Shown here in pieces: positions 35,237-47,162 of a stretch of DNA of 64,000 bases. Position 1 is the stretch's first letter, and every line of letters begins with the position of its first letter. Below the pieces are notes generated by a model, which saw only the letters and a list, made by a program, of their open reading frames with translations, was not told the origin of the DNA and made no database searches. Both the position numbers and the translations under genes were made by a program. Source of the DNA: Crotalaria pallida (lineage: Eukaryota; Streptophyta; Magnoliopsida; Fabales; Fabaceae); contig CM075656.1 of the NCBI GenBank assembly GCA_037953625.1, forward strand, positions 30,276,001-30,340,000, written 5' to 3'.

Positions 35237-35693
35237 TGGCTAAACTTCTTATTTGGTTTCTTACTTTATTTTTCAATTTTAAATTGGTCCCTTACGTATT
35301 TTTGGTTTCAAATTGGTCCCTCATATTTATTTTCGCTGTCAAAATGGTTCATGAGTCACTGTTCATCTTACGTGTCAATATCATATTGGTTCACGGGAGT
35401 CGAAGTCCTCCTCCTCCTGAACACACATACATATGGACCCATTTCCGAGCAGGGGCTGCCACCCAGATCATCGCAACATCGGAAAGGTCACCAGCCCGGG
35501 CAGAAGCAAACAAACCCGGACCATGAAAGGAAAGGAAGGTTCAGCACCATAGTGGTCCACATAGGATGAATAGTGATTCAGGGACCAACTTGATAGCGAA
35601 AAGAAACACGAGGGACCAATTTGAAATAAAAAATACGTAAGGAACCAATTTGAAATTTAAAAATAAGGTAAGGGACCAAATGAGTAGTTTAGG
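35237..35693. mobile_element. Long-TIR GGTCCCT-type element
   Basis: Arms of about 120 bp are inverted (CTAAACT..CATTTGGTCCCTTAC on both ends when read inward). The GC-richer centre (35395-35545) is unlike the arms and could be captured sequence. TSD not resolved. Confidence 0.7.
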
Positions 35694-36466
35694 AAATTAT
35701 TGAAGCATTTTAAAATAAGTAGGTCAACATTAAAAACTTAAATTAACTTATCATAACTAATAATTTAAAATATCATTGGTTATTCAATCATACATTATAC
35801 AAATTTTTTTATTTATTACTCTCTACATTTCTTATTATAAGGTATCATTTTGGTAGATTTTTTATCCCTTTTTATAAGTTGTTTTAGAATATCTAAGTAA
35901 CATCAAAAGTGTTTATTCCAAATACATTCCTCATAATTTCATAGGTTTAATATGGTAATAATTAGAATAGAGAAAAATAAATAAAGTTATAAGGTTTTAA
36001 ATATGGGTAATTTTGGATTGACATCATATTTTTTGATAAATTTGAGAATAATAATTACTCCCCTGGCTCGAATTATAAGAAAAAAACATACTTTTTTTAA
36101 TTTAAAATATAAGTAAAACTAACTAATTTTATTAAATTTTGTTTCATTTCTAATGCCACTTTCCTGTAAACATCCCTAGAAAATAGTTATATTATTTAAT
36201 TTTTGTTTCATTTTCAATACTACTTTCTTAAAATACCTCTATTTTTTTTATAAATTTAAAAAAAAATCAAATACAATAAACTAGCATTCTTAATAACTTA
36301 AAATGAATTATTTTTACTTATAATTCAAGATGAAGTAAGTACTTTTTTAATATACGTGAATTAAATAAAAATGATTTATTGCGAGGGATATAGGAAATAT
36401 TAGGACATCGCGGATAATAAATAACTTTGCAATTTTTGTGCTTTTTTGGGATGGGGGAGTAATAGA
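35694..36466. other. Intergenic with a decayed MITE at 36058-36339
   Basis: CTCCCCTGGCTCGAATTATA at 36058 pairs loosely with CTTATAATTCAAGATGAAG near 36318-36336. Another worn start lies near 35818. No gene. Confidence 0.45.
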
Positions 36467-36468
36467 TA

Positions 36469-36736
36469 CTCCATTCGTTTCATATGTATTGTGTTTTAAG
36501 GTTATGCATAGGTTTTAAGAAATGATTAAATGAGGTAAAGATTTGTTGTATTTTGATTATAATATCCTTATTTAATCATTATTGAAGAGAGAGAAAAATA
36601 TTAAAAGTGAAAAAAAAGTGTAATAAATAGGAATATATTTGAAAAAATAACATTACTATATATTGGATTTATAAAAAACAAAATTTATAAAACATTGTAT
36701 AAATGCTAAAATAACTTACCTAAGAAACAGAGGGAG
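36469..36736. mobile_element. Stowaway-like MITE upstream of the DUF620 gene
   Basis: Ends CTCCATTCGTTTCATATG and AAGAAACAGAGGGAG with TA at both flanks. It ends 44 bases before the TATA-like box of the gene. Confidence 0.8.
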
Positions 36737-36780
36737 TAACCGAGTAAGACAGGCATTTAAATATTCGGTTGTTATTACAG

Positions 36781-36788
36781 TATAATAA
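36781..36788 (+). promoter_or_regulatory. TATA-like box of the DUF620 gene
   Basis: TATAATAA about 200 bases upstream of the ATG. It is followed by a pyrimidine-rich leader with a CTCA/CTCACT microsatellite (36857-36892), a usual plant 5' untranslated composition. Transcription start is inferred. Confidence 0.4.
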
Positions 36789-36986
36789 TGTCACATTTCT
36801 CTGCCGTTGAACAGATAATCTGTCGCTTTTGTCTCTTCCCACACACACTTTTAACATTCACTCACTCTCACTCTCACTCACTCCCTCTTTTAAAACTCAA
36901 ACGAATCCACTTTTCTTTTGCTCCATTCTCACCATCTTCCCCTGAATTCAATTCCTACATACCCTCTTAATTATCTCTTACCACAA

Positions 36987-39900
36987 ATGGGTTCAAGAGC
37001 ACGTTGGCGCCAGAGTTGGGCTCCACAACCATTAACACCCTTAATGGAAGGCCCTGACCCTGAATTGCAAGAAGAAGGAACCAAAAAAGAGAGCTCTTGG
37101 GAAGTCATTAGGGAATGGTTCAGGACTCAGAAGATCTCCCCTGGAGGCAGCTTTTCACAATCATTCTATGGAACTATTCATGCAAAAACACAGGATTTGA
37201 GGTTATTGCTTGGTGTCTTGGGCTGTCCCTTGGCTCCAATTCCCTCTGCCCATGATCCCACTCTTAGCCTTCACATCAAAGATACCCCATTTGTAAGCTC
37301 TCTCAACTCTCAACCTACAAATTAACATGTTACCCTCATGTAGAGTTATTCTTGCATGAATGTGTCCCTACTCATACAATCAATCAAAATAGCTAGTAAG
37401 ATAGTTTTAAAAAAATCATTTTATCTTTTTTTTGAATCTTGGTGTGTACCACAATTCTAAGGTAGCATCATTATAATTCTGGTATCTCTACAAGATTGTA
37501 ATTTTTTTTTGGATAAGATCTACAAGATTGTAATTATATTACGATTATAGTTGTGATCACATCGACAACATATTTTTTCAATAATCCACAATTGTACCGA
37601 TAAAGGCAAACATAATCATAACCATAACTTCAATCACTACGGGCAAATACTGTTTAAAACATTGATCATTAATAATCATTTGATTGGTTGTCCCGGTATT
37701 CACAAGTCATAAGAGTTTTTCCTTTGTTTTTATTCCTTTTTTGTACTTGTACTAGTACTACAAACAATTACTCCACTTTTAAGGTAATAATGTTTATAAT
37801 TAATGTAACTTCAAGCAGGAAACTTCAACCGCCAAGTACATTATACAACAGTATTTGGCTGCCACCGGGTGCCTAAAGCAGCAAAAGGACACAAAAAACA
37901 TGTATGCAACTGGGATGGTGAAGATGATATGTTGTGAAACAGAGATTTCATCTGGGAAAAGTGTCAAGTGTTTGGGGACAAGAAGCACTGAGAATGGTTG
38001 CTTTGTACTTTGGCAAATGCTGCCAGGAATGTGGTCACTTGAATTGGTGGTTGGTGGCCACAAGGTGGTTGCTGGCAGCAATGGCAAGACCGTGTGGCGG
38101 CATACACCTTGGTTAGGTACACATGCTGCCAAAGGCCCCCAGCGCCCCCTGCGACGCATTATTCAGGTATGAATGAGTATCAAATTATTTCATGGTACTC
38201 GTTAAGGTTTGTAAAATTAGAAAAATAAATCACAAGTGTATATACCAAATTTTTTTTATTGATAGTTGAAGAATAATCTCTTTCAAAAAGAATATTTTAT
38301 ATTTTAAAATGAAATAAAAATGAGTTTGCGTAAATATGGAGTTTAGTTATATAAATAATTTGCTTGATTTTTTTTTTTTTGTTTCCATAATTTGCTTGAT
38401 TTTGAAATATATTTGTTTGATTCAAATATATAGCAACACATTTAGCTAATGATGTGTACCATATATATCTCATTACTGTCTCTCAAATTTCCATATTGTT
38501 ATAGCAAAATAGGAAAGAATATTTTGAATTTTAGAGAGAAGACTAAGAATGAGACTCGTTTTGCTATATAAGATAGAACATGTCTTTGTGCAGAGAGAAA
38601 ATCGAAAATAATAGTACAACTTTTGATATTTATTTTCTTAGATGCCAAATAAAATATAAATTCATTTTGTAATATTTCTTCTCTTTCTAAATATAAGATC
38701 ATTTTAGATTTTTTTTCCTTATTTCTTTTATAAGCCATATTTTATTTTGACCTTATTTATAAAACCATTTACCAATTTTCAATTATAATTAGTTATTTCT
38801 TTTTACAAATACTATTATTTACTCAACACTCTTTAAAATTCATATAATACTTATAAAGATATTGATATTTCTAATATAATTAACTAAATTAATCAATTTT
38901 TTAATGAACATAAAGTTTATAAAAAATATCTTATATTTAAGTACGGAAAGAAGAAGTAAATTGTTTTTTTTATTTTTGGGTCTTGGTTGTTTGGTTGGTG
39001 GGTAGACTTTATTTGTTGGAATTGAGGCTTAGGGGACAAAGCTATAGGTTCATAGCAACTTGTACCAAACAAAGATAAAGATTGAGAAACAATTGAAATC
39101 CCAATGAATGAAGGGTATATTTCGAGCTGACAAAGATGGAGAAACTGTCTCATGCTTTACCCTACAATGTGAATTGTTTCTTTAGGAATTAAGGATACTT
39201 ACATGCCACGTGATTTCAATCTGACGTCATCTACGATTATTGTATAAATCATGAGTCATGATCTTGGGATTGCCACTTATTGCAGGTACCTAAGGGTACC
39301 CGGTATGACTTTTGCTTTAACTTTTACTTTTTGCACTTTAATGAATAGTCCTTGCTCCACTGCATTATTGTCTCTGCTTTCATTCATGCCTAAATATTCC
39401 TTTTCCCATTTGTACCTGTTCTCTCTTATAAAATGCTTAGCTTAAGTTGAAAACGGATTTGGATTCTCTAATTTCATATTTCCTAACTTCAATAACTTCA
39501 TTCTTTATTTAGAAATAAAATCCTCTCTCTTCATTTTCACATTTAGTTTAATTAATTAAATAAAATAAATTATTTCCAAATATGGAATGAACTTATTGAA
39601 GTTATGAAAATTTGATGTTAGAGAATCCAAGTCCGTTAAAAACATGTCACTCCTTTTCCTGGTTTATGTGCAGAACCCTTTGATTTTTTAATTAAGTATA
39701 TGAATCATGAAATACTAAAGTAAATTCATGAATTTGTGATTTATAAGACAGTAGGTCTTTATCTTGTGCCTTTCTCTAAAACATAGTTTAGCTTATTGCA
39801 CTATAGAAGTAATGACTATTGAGAGAAAAACTAACAATAATCTTACGTGTACATTTTGAATTACTCTGGAAATACATTTGTTTGTCTTATATACAGAAAC

Positions 39901-41056
39901 ACCACTCAAATATATATCGAGATATATATCAATTCTGAATATATATGTAACACAACTCAAAAAAAATATGTGCTTCTTCTTTCACCTCTATTTATTTTTT
40001 TTACATATATAATTGTTGTACCATGATGGTGTTGGTCATTTATTTTTATCTCAAATATAATTTTTCCCACTATGTATAGTTATTACTCCCTCCGTCCCTA
40101 AATATAAGACATTTTTTACACTTTTATTTTGTCTCTATTTATAAAACCCTTTACCAATTTTCAATGATCATTAATTACTTTTTTCCACAAACACCCCTAT
40201 TAATTTATCACTTTTTAGATTCTCAATAACATTCATAGGGGTAATTTTGAAAATACATATCAAAAGTTCATATTTCCAATTCAATTAACTAAATTATTCC
40301 ACTTTTTTAATTGACGTGAAATCTTCCAAAGGGGTCCTATATTTAGAAACGGAAGGAATAACATTCTGATTGGATAAAACAAATTTCGCGGACCATTTCG
40401 TGAAAACATTTTCGTAATAAATAGCAATGCTCTTTATTTTATCTCAAATATTTAGATTATCTCAAATATTTTTAAGTTCATGCTCTGCCGTTATCATGTA
40501 AAATTCGATACATAACATTCATAACCTTCTGTTTTGTTGCGATATATATATTATATTACAGGGCTTAGATCCAAAGAGCACAGCAAGCTTATTCACTAAC
40601 GCACAATGTTTAGGCGAGAATCGAATCGGGACCGTTGATTGCTTTGTCTTAAAGGTATGTGCAGATCGTGCGGCCGTGATCGAAAGGAGCGAGGGCCCCG
40701 CAGAGGTGATAAGGCACATACTATACGGCTACTTTTGTCAAAAAAGTGGACTCCTCATATACTTAGAGGATTCTCACCTCACAAGGGTTCAAACCGAAGA
40801 AAATGATACGGTGTATTGGGAGACCACCATAGGCAGCAGCATCGGAGACTATAGAGACGTTGATGGGATCATGATCGCGCATCAAGGCCGTTCAATCGCA
40901 ACGGTGTTTCGGTTCGGGGAGCTCTCGATGCAGCATAGTAGAACCCGGATGGAAGAGACTTGGACCATAGATGATGTTATGTTTAATGTGCCGGGACTCT
41001 CCATGGATCATTTCATTCCCCCTGCTGATATCTTTGACAATATAAATTCCCCATGA
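36987..41056 (+). CDS. DUF620 family protein, three exons
   Basis: Exons 36987-37292, 37819-38166 and 40562-41056, all phase 0, with GT donors (TTT|GTAAGC, CAG|GTATGA) and AG acceptors (AAGCAG|GAA, TTACAG|GGC). They join into 382 codons ending TGA. Exon 2 begins ETSTAKYIIQQYLAATG and carries GCFVLWQMLPGMWSLELVVG and AAKGPQRPLRRIIQ; exon 3 continues GLDPKSTASLF, the conserved DUF620 (PF04788) order. The family is plant-specific and of unknown biochemical role. Length fits the shorter family members (about 370-480 residues). The start chosen is the first ATG giving the MGSRARWRQSW.. N-terminus, and the Trp-rich WEVIREWFRTQ segment follows. No signal peptide or membrane segment is seen. Intron 1 is 526 bp and intron 2 is 2395 bp with MITEs. 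No frameshift or stop: it appears intact. Confidence 0.92.
38677..38957. mobile_element. Decayed Stowaway-like MITE in intron 2
   Basis: TTCTCTTTCTAAATATAAGA on the left pairs with CTTATATTTAAGTACGGAAA on the right, and the interior resembles the element at 40086-40358. Inside intron 2 of the DUF620 gene. Ends approximate. Confidence 0.6.
40086..40358. mobile_element. Stowaway-like MITE in intron 2
   Basis: CTCCCTCCGTCCCTAAATAT and its inverted form TATTTAGAAACGGAAGGAA are flanked by TA (40084-40085 and 40359-40360). 273 bp, inside intron 2 about 200 bases before the exon 3 acceptor. Same family as 2240-2502. Confidence 0.88.
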
Positions 41057-41705
41057 TAAACTAACTTCATTAGGGTTTCTCTTCTTTAGGGTTTCTCTTC
41101 TTTTCCTTTTTTTTTAATGTTGAGGTTATAATTGTAATTTTACCTTTGGGGTGGGTATAATTAAAGTATTGGTGGGATATGGTGTAATTTTTCTTATCTT
41201 TGTTTTGTTTTTGTTCATTAATGTAAGTTTGTAGTAAGTAGTTTGTGTTTTAAGTATGTAGTCATTACGCTCAAATGACAAATTCAAGAGAGGGACGAAA
41301 TAAGCTACTCAACTAGAAGATAATGTTGTCACATATGTACGTATGTTCCTCATTTGGAGAAGGGAAAATGTTTATCTAACATCTGTATTTGACATTCGGA
41401 TTGACACCTGTATTTTAAAAAGACAAGTGTCCCGTACAGATGTCAAATACAAATGTTCGAATAATAGGATTGTTTGGAGAAGTACGGATATGAATGATGT
41501 TATTTCGATAAATGTTGTTTTATGTTAGGCATACTAAGAAGTTTGACATTCCACATGGTTTAATAATTTAAGGGTTGTGTTATCGAATGCCTTAAAGATA
41601 TTTTTTAAGGAATAAAAGCAGAGCAATTCATTATTGAAAAATTAAATCTAACAATTTAACATTTTTTGATATATAAAAGACAACATTTTTTTTATGTAAA
41701 ATTAT
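41057..41705. other. 3' flank of the DUF620 gene
   Basis: T-rich sequence follows the stop, including a doubled TAGGGTTTCTCTTCTTT (41072-41106). No canonical AATAAA signal is obvious. A short inverted pair near 41378-41460 (TGACATTCGGATTGACACCT region) may be a worn insertion. No further gene. Confidence 0.45.
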
Positions 41706-41707
41706 TA

Positions 41708-41932
41708 CTCCCTTCGTCTCATATGTTATGAGATTTTGGAGTTTTTTTTGTATATAAGTCATGATCTTTTTAGAAATCCAAGATTTATATATACTTTTCT
41801 TTTTATTATTACTCTTTCTCCTTTTATTAAATGAGGTAATTTAATCAAATTATACCAAATTCTTACATCATTTACTCATTTCTTAATGTGTGTGAAATCT
41901 CCAAAGGATCATAACATATGAGACAGAGGGAG
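41708..41932. mobile_element. Stowaway-like MITE, 225 bp
   Basis: CTCCCTTCGTCTCATATGTT and AACATATGAGACAGAGGGAG are inverted ends with TA on both flanks (41706-41707 and 41933-41934). Confidence 0.88.
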
Positions 41933-41934
41933 TA

Positions 41935-43519
41935 TTATTATCTTCTTAAATAATGTCCTAAAGACACTTGTTATCATTCCTCATATTTTAATATTTTAAT
42001 GAACAAAAAGGCTCACCACTTGTTGCGCGTTGATTTTTTGTTGCTCGGTCTACTGCAAGTCCACTACAATTATTATTTTTTTAATCATTAATTTTTTTCA
42101 TATTTACATATATTTGGATAAAACAGATAATAAAATTAACAATTATTATATTTTAAAACTTTTAATTTTAAACGAAATAAATAATTAAAAACAAAATTTT
42201 GCCAAGAACGGGTGAGTATTTTTCTTTTTTCTCTGAACACGTGAACTTTTGACACGCGGTTGCAGTGTTACCCGAATGCAGTATCATTATGATGGATTGT
42301 CCATTTGTCCGGGTCATAATTTTCTTATTCCCATTTTACTTCCTAGATCGATCACTCATCAAAATCACTTCTTCTAATTATAACATTGCATTTTTTTTAT
42401 TTATTTAATTTTTTTGGTTCAACAGGTCTTGAATATAAATAAGGGCAAAGATATGGGGCTGTATTTGCAGCCAACGTACGTAGCTAGCCTAGAAAACCAT
42501 TTTAACTATAAACCTTCAATATTTTGAAGTTTGAGCACGTGGGTGCAACGCACGGTGATTTGTCTCGAGGTATTTTTTATTTATCCCATTTTAGATTTCA
42601 TATTATCAGTTGAAATAATGGTATTTTCATAATTTCTAATCTCATATTATCGATTGAGGTTGAGATAGTTAGTGTGAAGTTGTGTCACTTAAGCAGGTAG
42701 TTGGCGGTTGATCTCCAACTTTTGTGAATGTAAAGAATTTCAGTTGAAAGGATCATCCTCGAAAGGACCGAACCGTACCCGAAAGATTAGTCACCGTGCT
42801 CACAACCGGTGGGTATCTAGGAAACCAAAAAAATATTGTTCATCATTAGTTAACATTTAGTCTTTATATATTATTATTTTCTTTCCACTAGCAAATATTT
42901 AATTGAGATTTTTTATTGGTCTTGTTAAGCCCTATAACCACATGTACTGTCATTCCGGCGGGCAGAACGAGGGTGTACAGATCCTCTTTTTGAAAGGTCA
43001 CTAACCACAGTTAATTAAGACATGGCATTTTTCCAAGATACAACTATCATTAACATTATTTTTTAATAATTTAAAGTATGATTATCGGTGATTTGATGGT
43101 TGCTCTTCTTTTCAACAAAGCCAATTTGCTCTACATCACCAAAGTCAAGCCACATGATGGGACAACTTACAAGTGCTAGTCTTAAAAACTTATCCTCTTT
43201 TTCAAGCAATTGGAGGTCGACTTTGTTCTACTCACTGACCCCCCCTCCCGCGCGGCTATTAATGCAACCATCATAGAGGTTAATGAATTGTGAAATGAGT
43301 GAATGTTATTCATTTATTGAAACAGATGCGGTAGCATAGTTTATATACACAATTTGACAGCTAAAAAAGCCTAGAATAAATAAACTGAATCCTAGAATTA
43401 AGGAACGAACTGATGAGAACCAAAAACCTATGCTAACCGAATAATACTAAGCAGAATGATAAGTATCACACAACCTATATCTCATAACTACAAGATAATA
43501 GGATAAGCTTAATTTAATA
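41935..43519. other. Intergenic, no gene recognised
   Basis: AT-rich, with a few GC-richer words (42700-42800, 42950). The last 250 bases could be the worn 5' end of the copia element that follows, but I cannot identify LTR borders. Confidence 0.4.
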
Positions 43520-43529
43520 GAGGTCACTC

Positions 43530-44160
43530 AAGAGATGGACAATTACTACAAATATAACAAATGGGTATGTGGTCATCTGCTGAGCAACATGTCTTACTAT
43601 TTGTTTGACTTATTTGTGACTGACAAGTCAATCTTGGAGACGCTGGAGAAAAATTATGGAGCTGATGATGTTGGAAATCAAATATATGTCATTAACAAAT
43701 GGTTGTAGTTTCAAATGGTGGACGACAAATCAATAATGGATCAAGTGCACGAGTATGAGAATCTTGTGGCTAATGTCATCAATGAAGGAATGAAGATGTG
43801 TGAAAATTTACAAGCGAATGTTCTGCTAGAAAAATTGCTCCTTCGTGGAGTGACTTTAGAAACCATCTCAACCACAAAAAGAAGGACTTTAATCGGCAGG
43901 AACTGATCAACCACATGAGAATAGAAGAGGCAAATCGTCTCAAGGATATGTTTCAAAATCATTTGAATTTATGTTGTTGATTCTACAAAAAAACAAGTTT
44001 GAGAATCAAAAACAAGGAAAACATAAAGGTCAAAACAACAAGCATAATCAAAAGGGAAATAATTATGTCCTGAAACCAAATAATGTAATCTAGCAAAAAA
44101 AAAGAACTAATATGTTGGTTTTGTCAAAAGCTTGGTCACATGGCTTAGCATTGCAATGTG
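43530..44160 (+). pseudogene. copia gag of element D
   Basis: Frames encode the UBN2-type gag words MVDDKSIMDQVHEYENLVAN and EGMKMCENLQANVLLEKL, then a zinc knuckle CWFCQKLGHMA..HC at about 44113. Stops interrupt it (TAG just before the MVDD stretch and TAG within the knuckle). Confidence 0.8.
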
Positions 44161-44565
44161 CTGAAGAGACCAAAAAACAACAACAACAACAATCCAAGCC
44201 AAGCATCAAACCAATCACGTCCTCAAGCAAACATGGCTGAAGATGATGAGCCAATTGTTGTTTTTGTTGTTGTTGTTGAGGAAGCGAATATGGTGAGCAA
44301 CGTCACTGAATGGATCCTCAACATTGGAGCAACAAGACATATATGTGCCAGCAAAGAGTCGTTCCAAGATTTTGAGGAAGCAAGAGATGGTGATATTGTC
44401 TACATGGGCAATTCTGCTACTACTGGGGTATGTGGTAAAGGAAATATCCTACTAAAAGTAACTTATGGAAAATCTTTAGCTTTGAACAATGTGCTCTATG
44501 TGCCTTCCATGCGTAGGAATTTAGTTTTTGGTGCTTTACTTAATAACGTTGGCTTAAAATTGTAA
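44161..44565 (+). pseudogene. copia protease region of element D, active site lost
   Basis: The 135-codon frame contains EWILNIGATRHICASKESF and ends NVLYVPSMRRNLVF.., a standard copia protease. The catalytic DSGA is replaced by NIGA (Asp to Asn), so the enzyme would be inactive even where the frame is open. Confidence 0.8.
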
Positions 44566-44574
44566 TAACCAAAA

Positions 44575-45531
44575 ATGATGTTTTTTTTTTTGGGAAATGG
44601 GTATTTGAATACTGAGTCTTATGATATTTGGCATAGTAGATTAGGGCATTTGAATTTTGGTTCTTTACAAAAATTAATAAATATCGGTTTAATGCCCACC
44701 TTATATCAAAAAACAAATTTGAAATGGCTAGTATGTGTAGAGGCTAAATACTTTGACAAATCGTTTGATCTTATAACTTCTAGACAAATCGAACTTTTAG
44801 AATTAGTGCATTATGATCTGACAGCTTTTAAAAGTTTGGAGAGCAGAGAAGGAAAAATATATTTTATAACCTTTGTGTAAGATTTCTCAAGGAACACGAA
44901 AATATACCTTTTAAGATCAAAAGATGAGGCTTAATCAATGTTTTTGAAATACAAGACAGAAGTGAAAAATCAGTTAGATCGAAAAATTATGAGGCTTAGA
45001 ATTGATAGAGGTGAGAATATAGTACAAATAGTCTTAGGGATTTTTGAGAGAAAAATGAAGTAATTCATGAATTCGCTGCTCTTTATATACGAGAACAAAA
45101 ATGGTATTGCCGAAAGAAAGAATAGGACTGTAAAAGATATGATGAATGCTATATTACTTTAATTTCCTCTGGGTTGCTTGTTAATTTTTGGGGTGAAATG
45201 GTTTTAACAAGATGCTATGTTTTGAATAAAGTAGCTCACAAAGCTTTGGATAAAACACCCAATGAATTTTTCGAAAGGTTTTGAACCTAATTTGAAATTT
45301 TTGAAAACATGGGGTTTTCTGGAAAATGTTTGTTTACTTGATTTCAAAAGGACGAACATTGATGCTAAAACAACATATGTTGTTTTTGTTGGTTATGCTC
45401 TTAATAGTTCTGCCAACATATTTATGTCTCTTAGTGATAACACTACCATTGAATATAGAAATGCTAAATTCTTTGAAGGTATGTTTCCTTATAAACAAAA
45501 ACTAAATTCTCTAGATGATTCTAATGCCTAA
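44575..45531 (+). pseudogene. GAG-pre-integrase and integrase remnant of element D
   Basis: YDIWHSRLGHLNFGSLQKLI is the GAG-pre-integrase motif. A Cys-rich CVEAKYFDKSF and an integrase-core-like LLELVHYDL follow, then a stop at 44878-44880. The C-terminal part recurs at 45262-45531 (FVGYALNSSA; start of the copia linker). Confidence 0.75.
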
Positions 45532-45825
45532 TTAGAATCTAGTGCTAAATCTTTAGAGTTGTTCTGCATCTCCATCTTTGCATGCTTCTAGTTCAAATAA
45601 TCTTTGTAAAAATTGTGTGTTTAACCTAGGAGGAATAAATGGCAAAGGATAGATTTCTTGACTGAAAATTTTGATGTGGATCTTCTATATAAAGAAATTG
45701 TTTATGCTTACATCTTAGAAGAAGATCTCACAACTTATGCTGAACGATAAAATCAATAGACTCTAGCTAGGTTCTAGAAAGAAGCCATATAAAGTGAAAT
45801 AGAATCAATTATGATTAATCATACA

Positions 45826-46560
45826 TAGGATTTGGTGGAGTTGCCTCCTAAGGGATGTAAACCTATTGGTAGCCAATGGATTTTTAAAAGAAAAATGAGA
45901 CCTGATGGCTCTATTGAAAAGTTCAATTTGAGACTGGTGATTAGAAGTTTTACACAAAAGAAAGGTGTAAATTATTTGGTGATTAGAGGTTTTACACAAA
46001 AGAAAGGTGTAGATTATTTTGATACTTTTTCACCTGTGACTAGAATTTCAATTGTGTGTGCTTTAATTGAGTTAGCTGCTATACAAAATTTGATTATATA
46101 TCAAATAGATGGAAAAACAGTCTTTCTAAATGGTGATTTAAATGAATAAGTTTATATGGAACAACCAGAAGGTTGTGTCATGCCTAAAAAAATTTGGTTT
46201 GCAACCTTAAAAAATCTTTGTATGGCTTGAAGTAAGCACCCAAATAGTGATATGAGAAATTTAACAATGTTTTGCTTGAATATGGTTTTTTTGTTAATAC
46301 ATATGATACATGTGTGTATCCATGCAAAGATGTTCAATAATGAATTCATTATAATAAACTTATATATGGATGATATGCTGATTTTTGGAATGCATTTAGA
46401 TATGATAAATGAAACAAAAAAGTTTATGTTCAAAGTTTGACATGAAATATTTGGGAGAAGTTGATGTGATCCATGAAATTATAATCAACATAATCGAAAA
46501 TTTGATTTCTCTAAATCAATCTCACTATGTTGATATTTTTTTTAAAGAAATTCAATAATT
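45826..46560 (+). pseudogene. copia reverse transcriptase remnant of element D
   Basis: Starts DLVELPPKGCKPIGSQWIFK, then KRKMRPDGSIEKF and FTQKKGVDYFDTFSPVTRIS. The catalytic box reads LYMDDMLIF at about 46358. An in-frame TAA at 46147-46149 and a frameshift near 46220 break it. A 42-bp in-frame tandem duplication doubles the FTQKKGV segment (units at 45941 and 45983). Confidence 0.85.
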
Positions 46561-46589
46561 TTGATGTTACACGTGTTAGAACTCCATAT

Positions 46590-47162
46590 GATCCTGGTTT
46601 ATAGTTGAACAAAAATACTAGTGAAGCAACTGTGTCTCAATCTGATTATGCCGTAATTATTGACAGTGTAATTTTTCTTATGAATTGCGCTATATCTAAT
46701 ATTGCATATGTTGTGAGTAGATTGAGTCGTTACATTCATAATCCTAGTGGAGATTATTGGAAGCATTAGTCTTTTAAAATATTTAAAAGGAACTATTGGT
46801 AGGAGTTTGCATTTTACTAAGCTTTCTGCTATTTTAGAAGGTTATTATGCTGCAAACTAGATGTCTAACAATGTTGATGAATTAATGGCTCTATTTTTAC
46901 CTTAGGTGGAGGAGCTATATCATGGAAATCAGCTAAATAGACTTGTATAACATGTTCAACTAGGGAATCTAAATTCATAGCTTTGTAGCTGACAGGAAAA
47001 TAAGTTGAATGACTCAGAAGTCTAATGGCAGATATACCATTGTGGTGGAAACCAACACAACTAGTTTCACTACATTGTGACTCTTAAGCAGCAACCAGAG
47101 TTGCCAACAATAACACTTACAATGGAAAGAGGTGACACATTCGTGTCAGACATGGTTGTATT
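46590..47162 (+). pseudogene. copia RNase H remnant of element D, cut by element C
   Basis: Several frames give fragments of the copia C-terminus (SDYAVIIDSVIF, CAISNIAYVVSRLSRYIHNP, LHCDS.AATRVAN), ending with an NGKR..HIR-like region at 47123-47150. It stops where the TGTAACACCCC of element C begins. Confidence 0.7.

Larger units (their letters stand above)
43520..47162 (+). mobile_element. Ty1/copia retrotransposon D, decayed and truncated
   Basis: Gag, protease, integrase, reverse transcriptase and RNase H traces follow in the copia order on the + strand, with integrase before reverse transcriptase. Numerous stops and frameshifts show it is inactive. The 3' end is cut off within RNase H by the LTR of element C at 47163; no LTRs of its own were identified. 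Confidence 0.88.
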
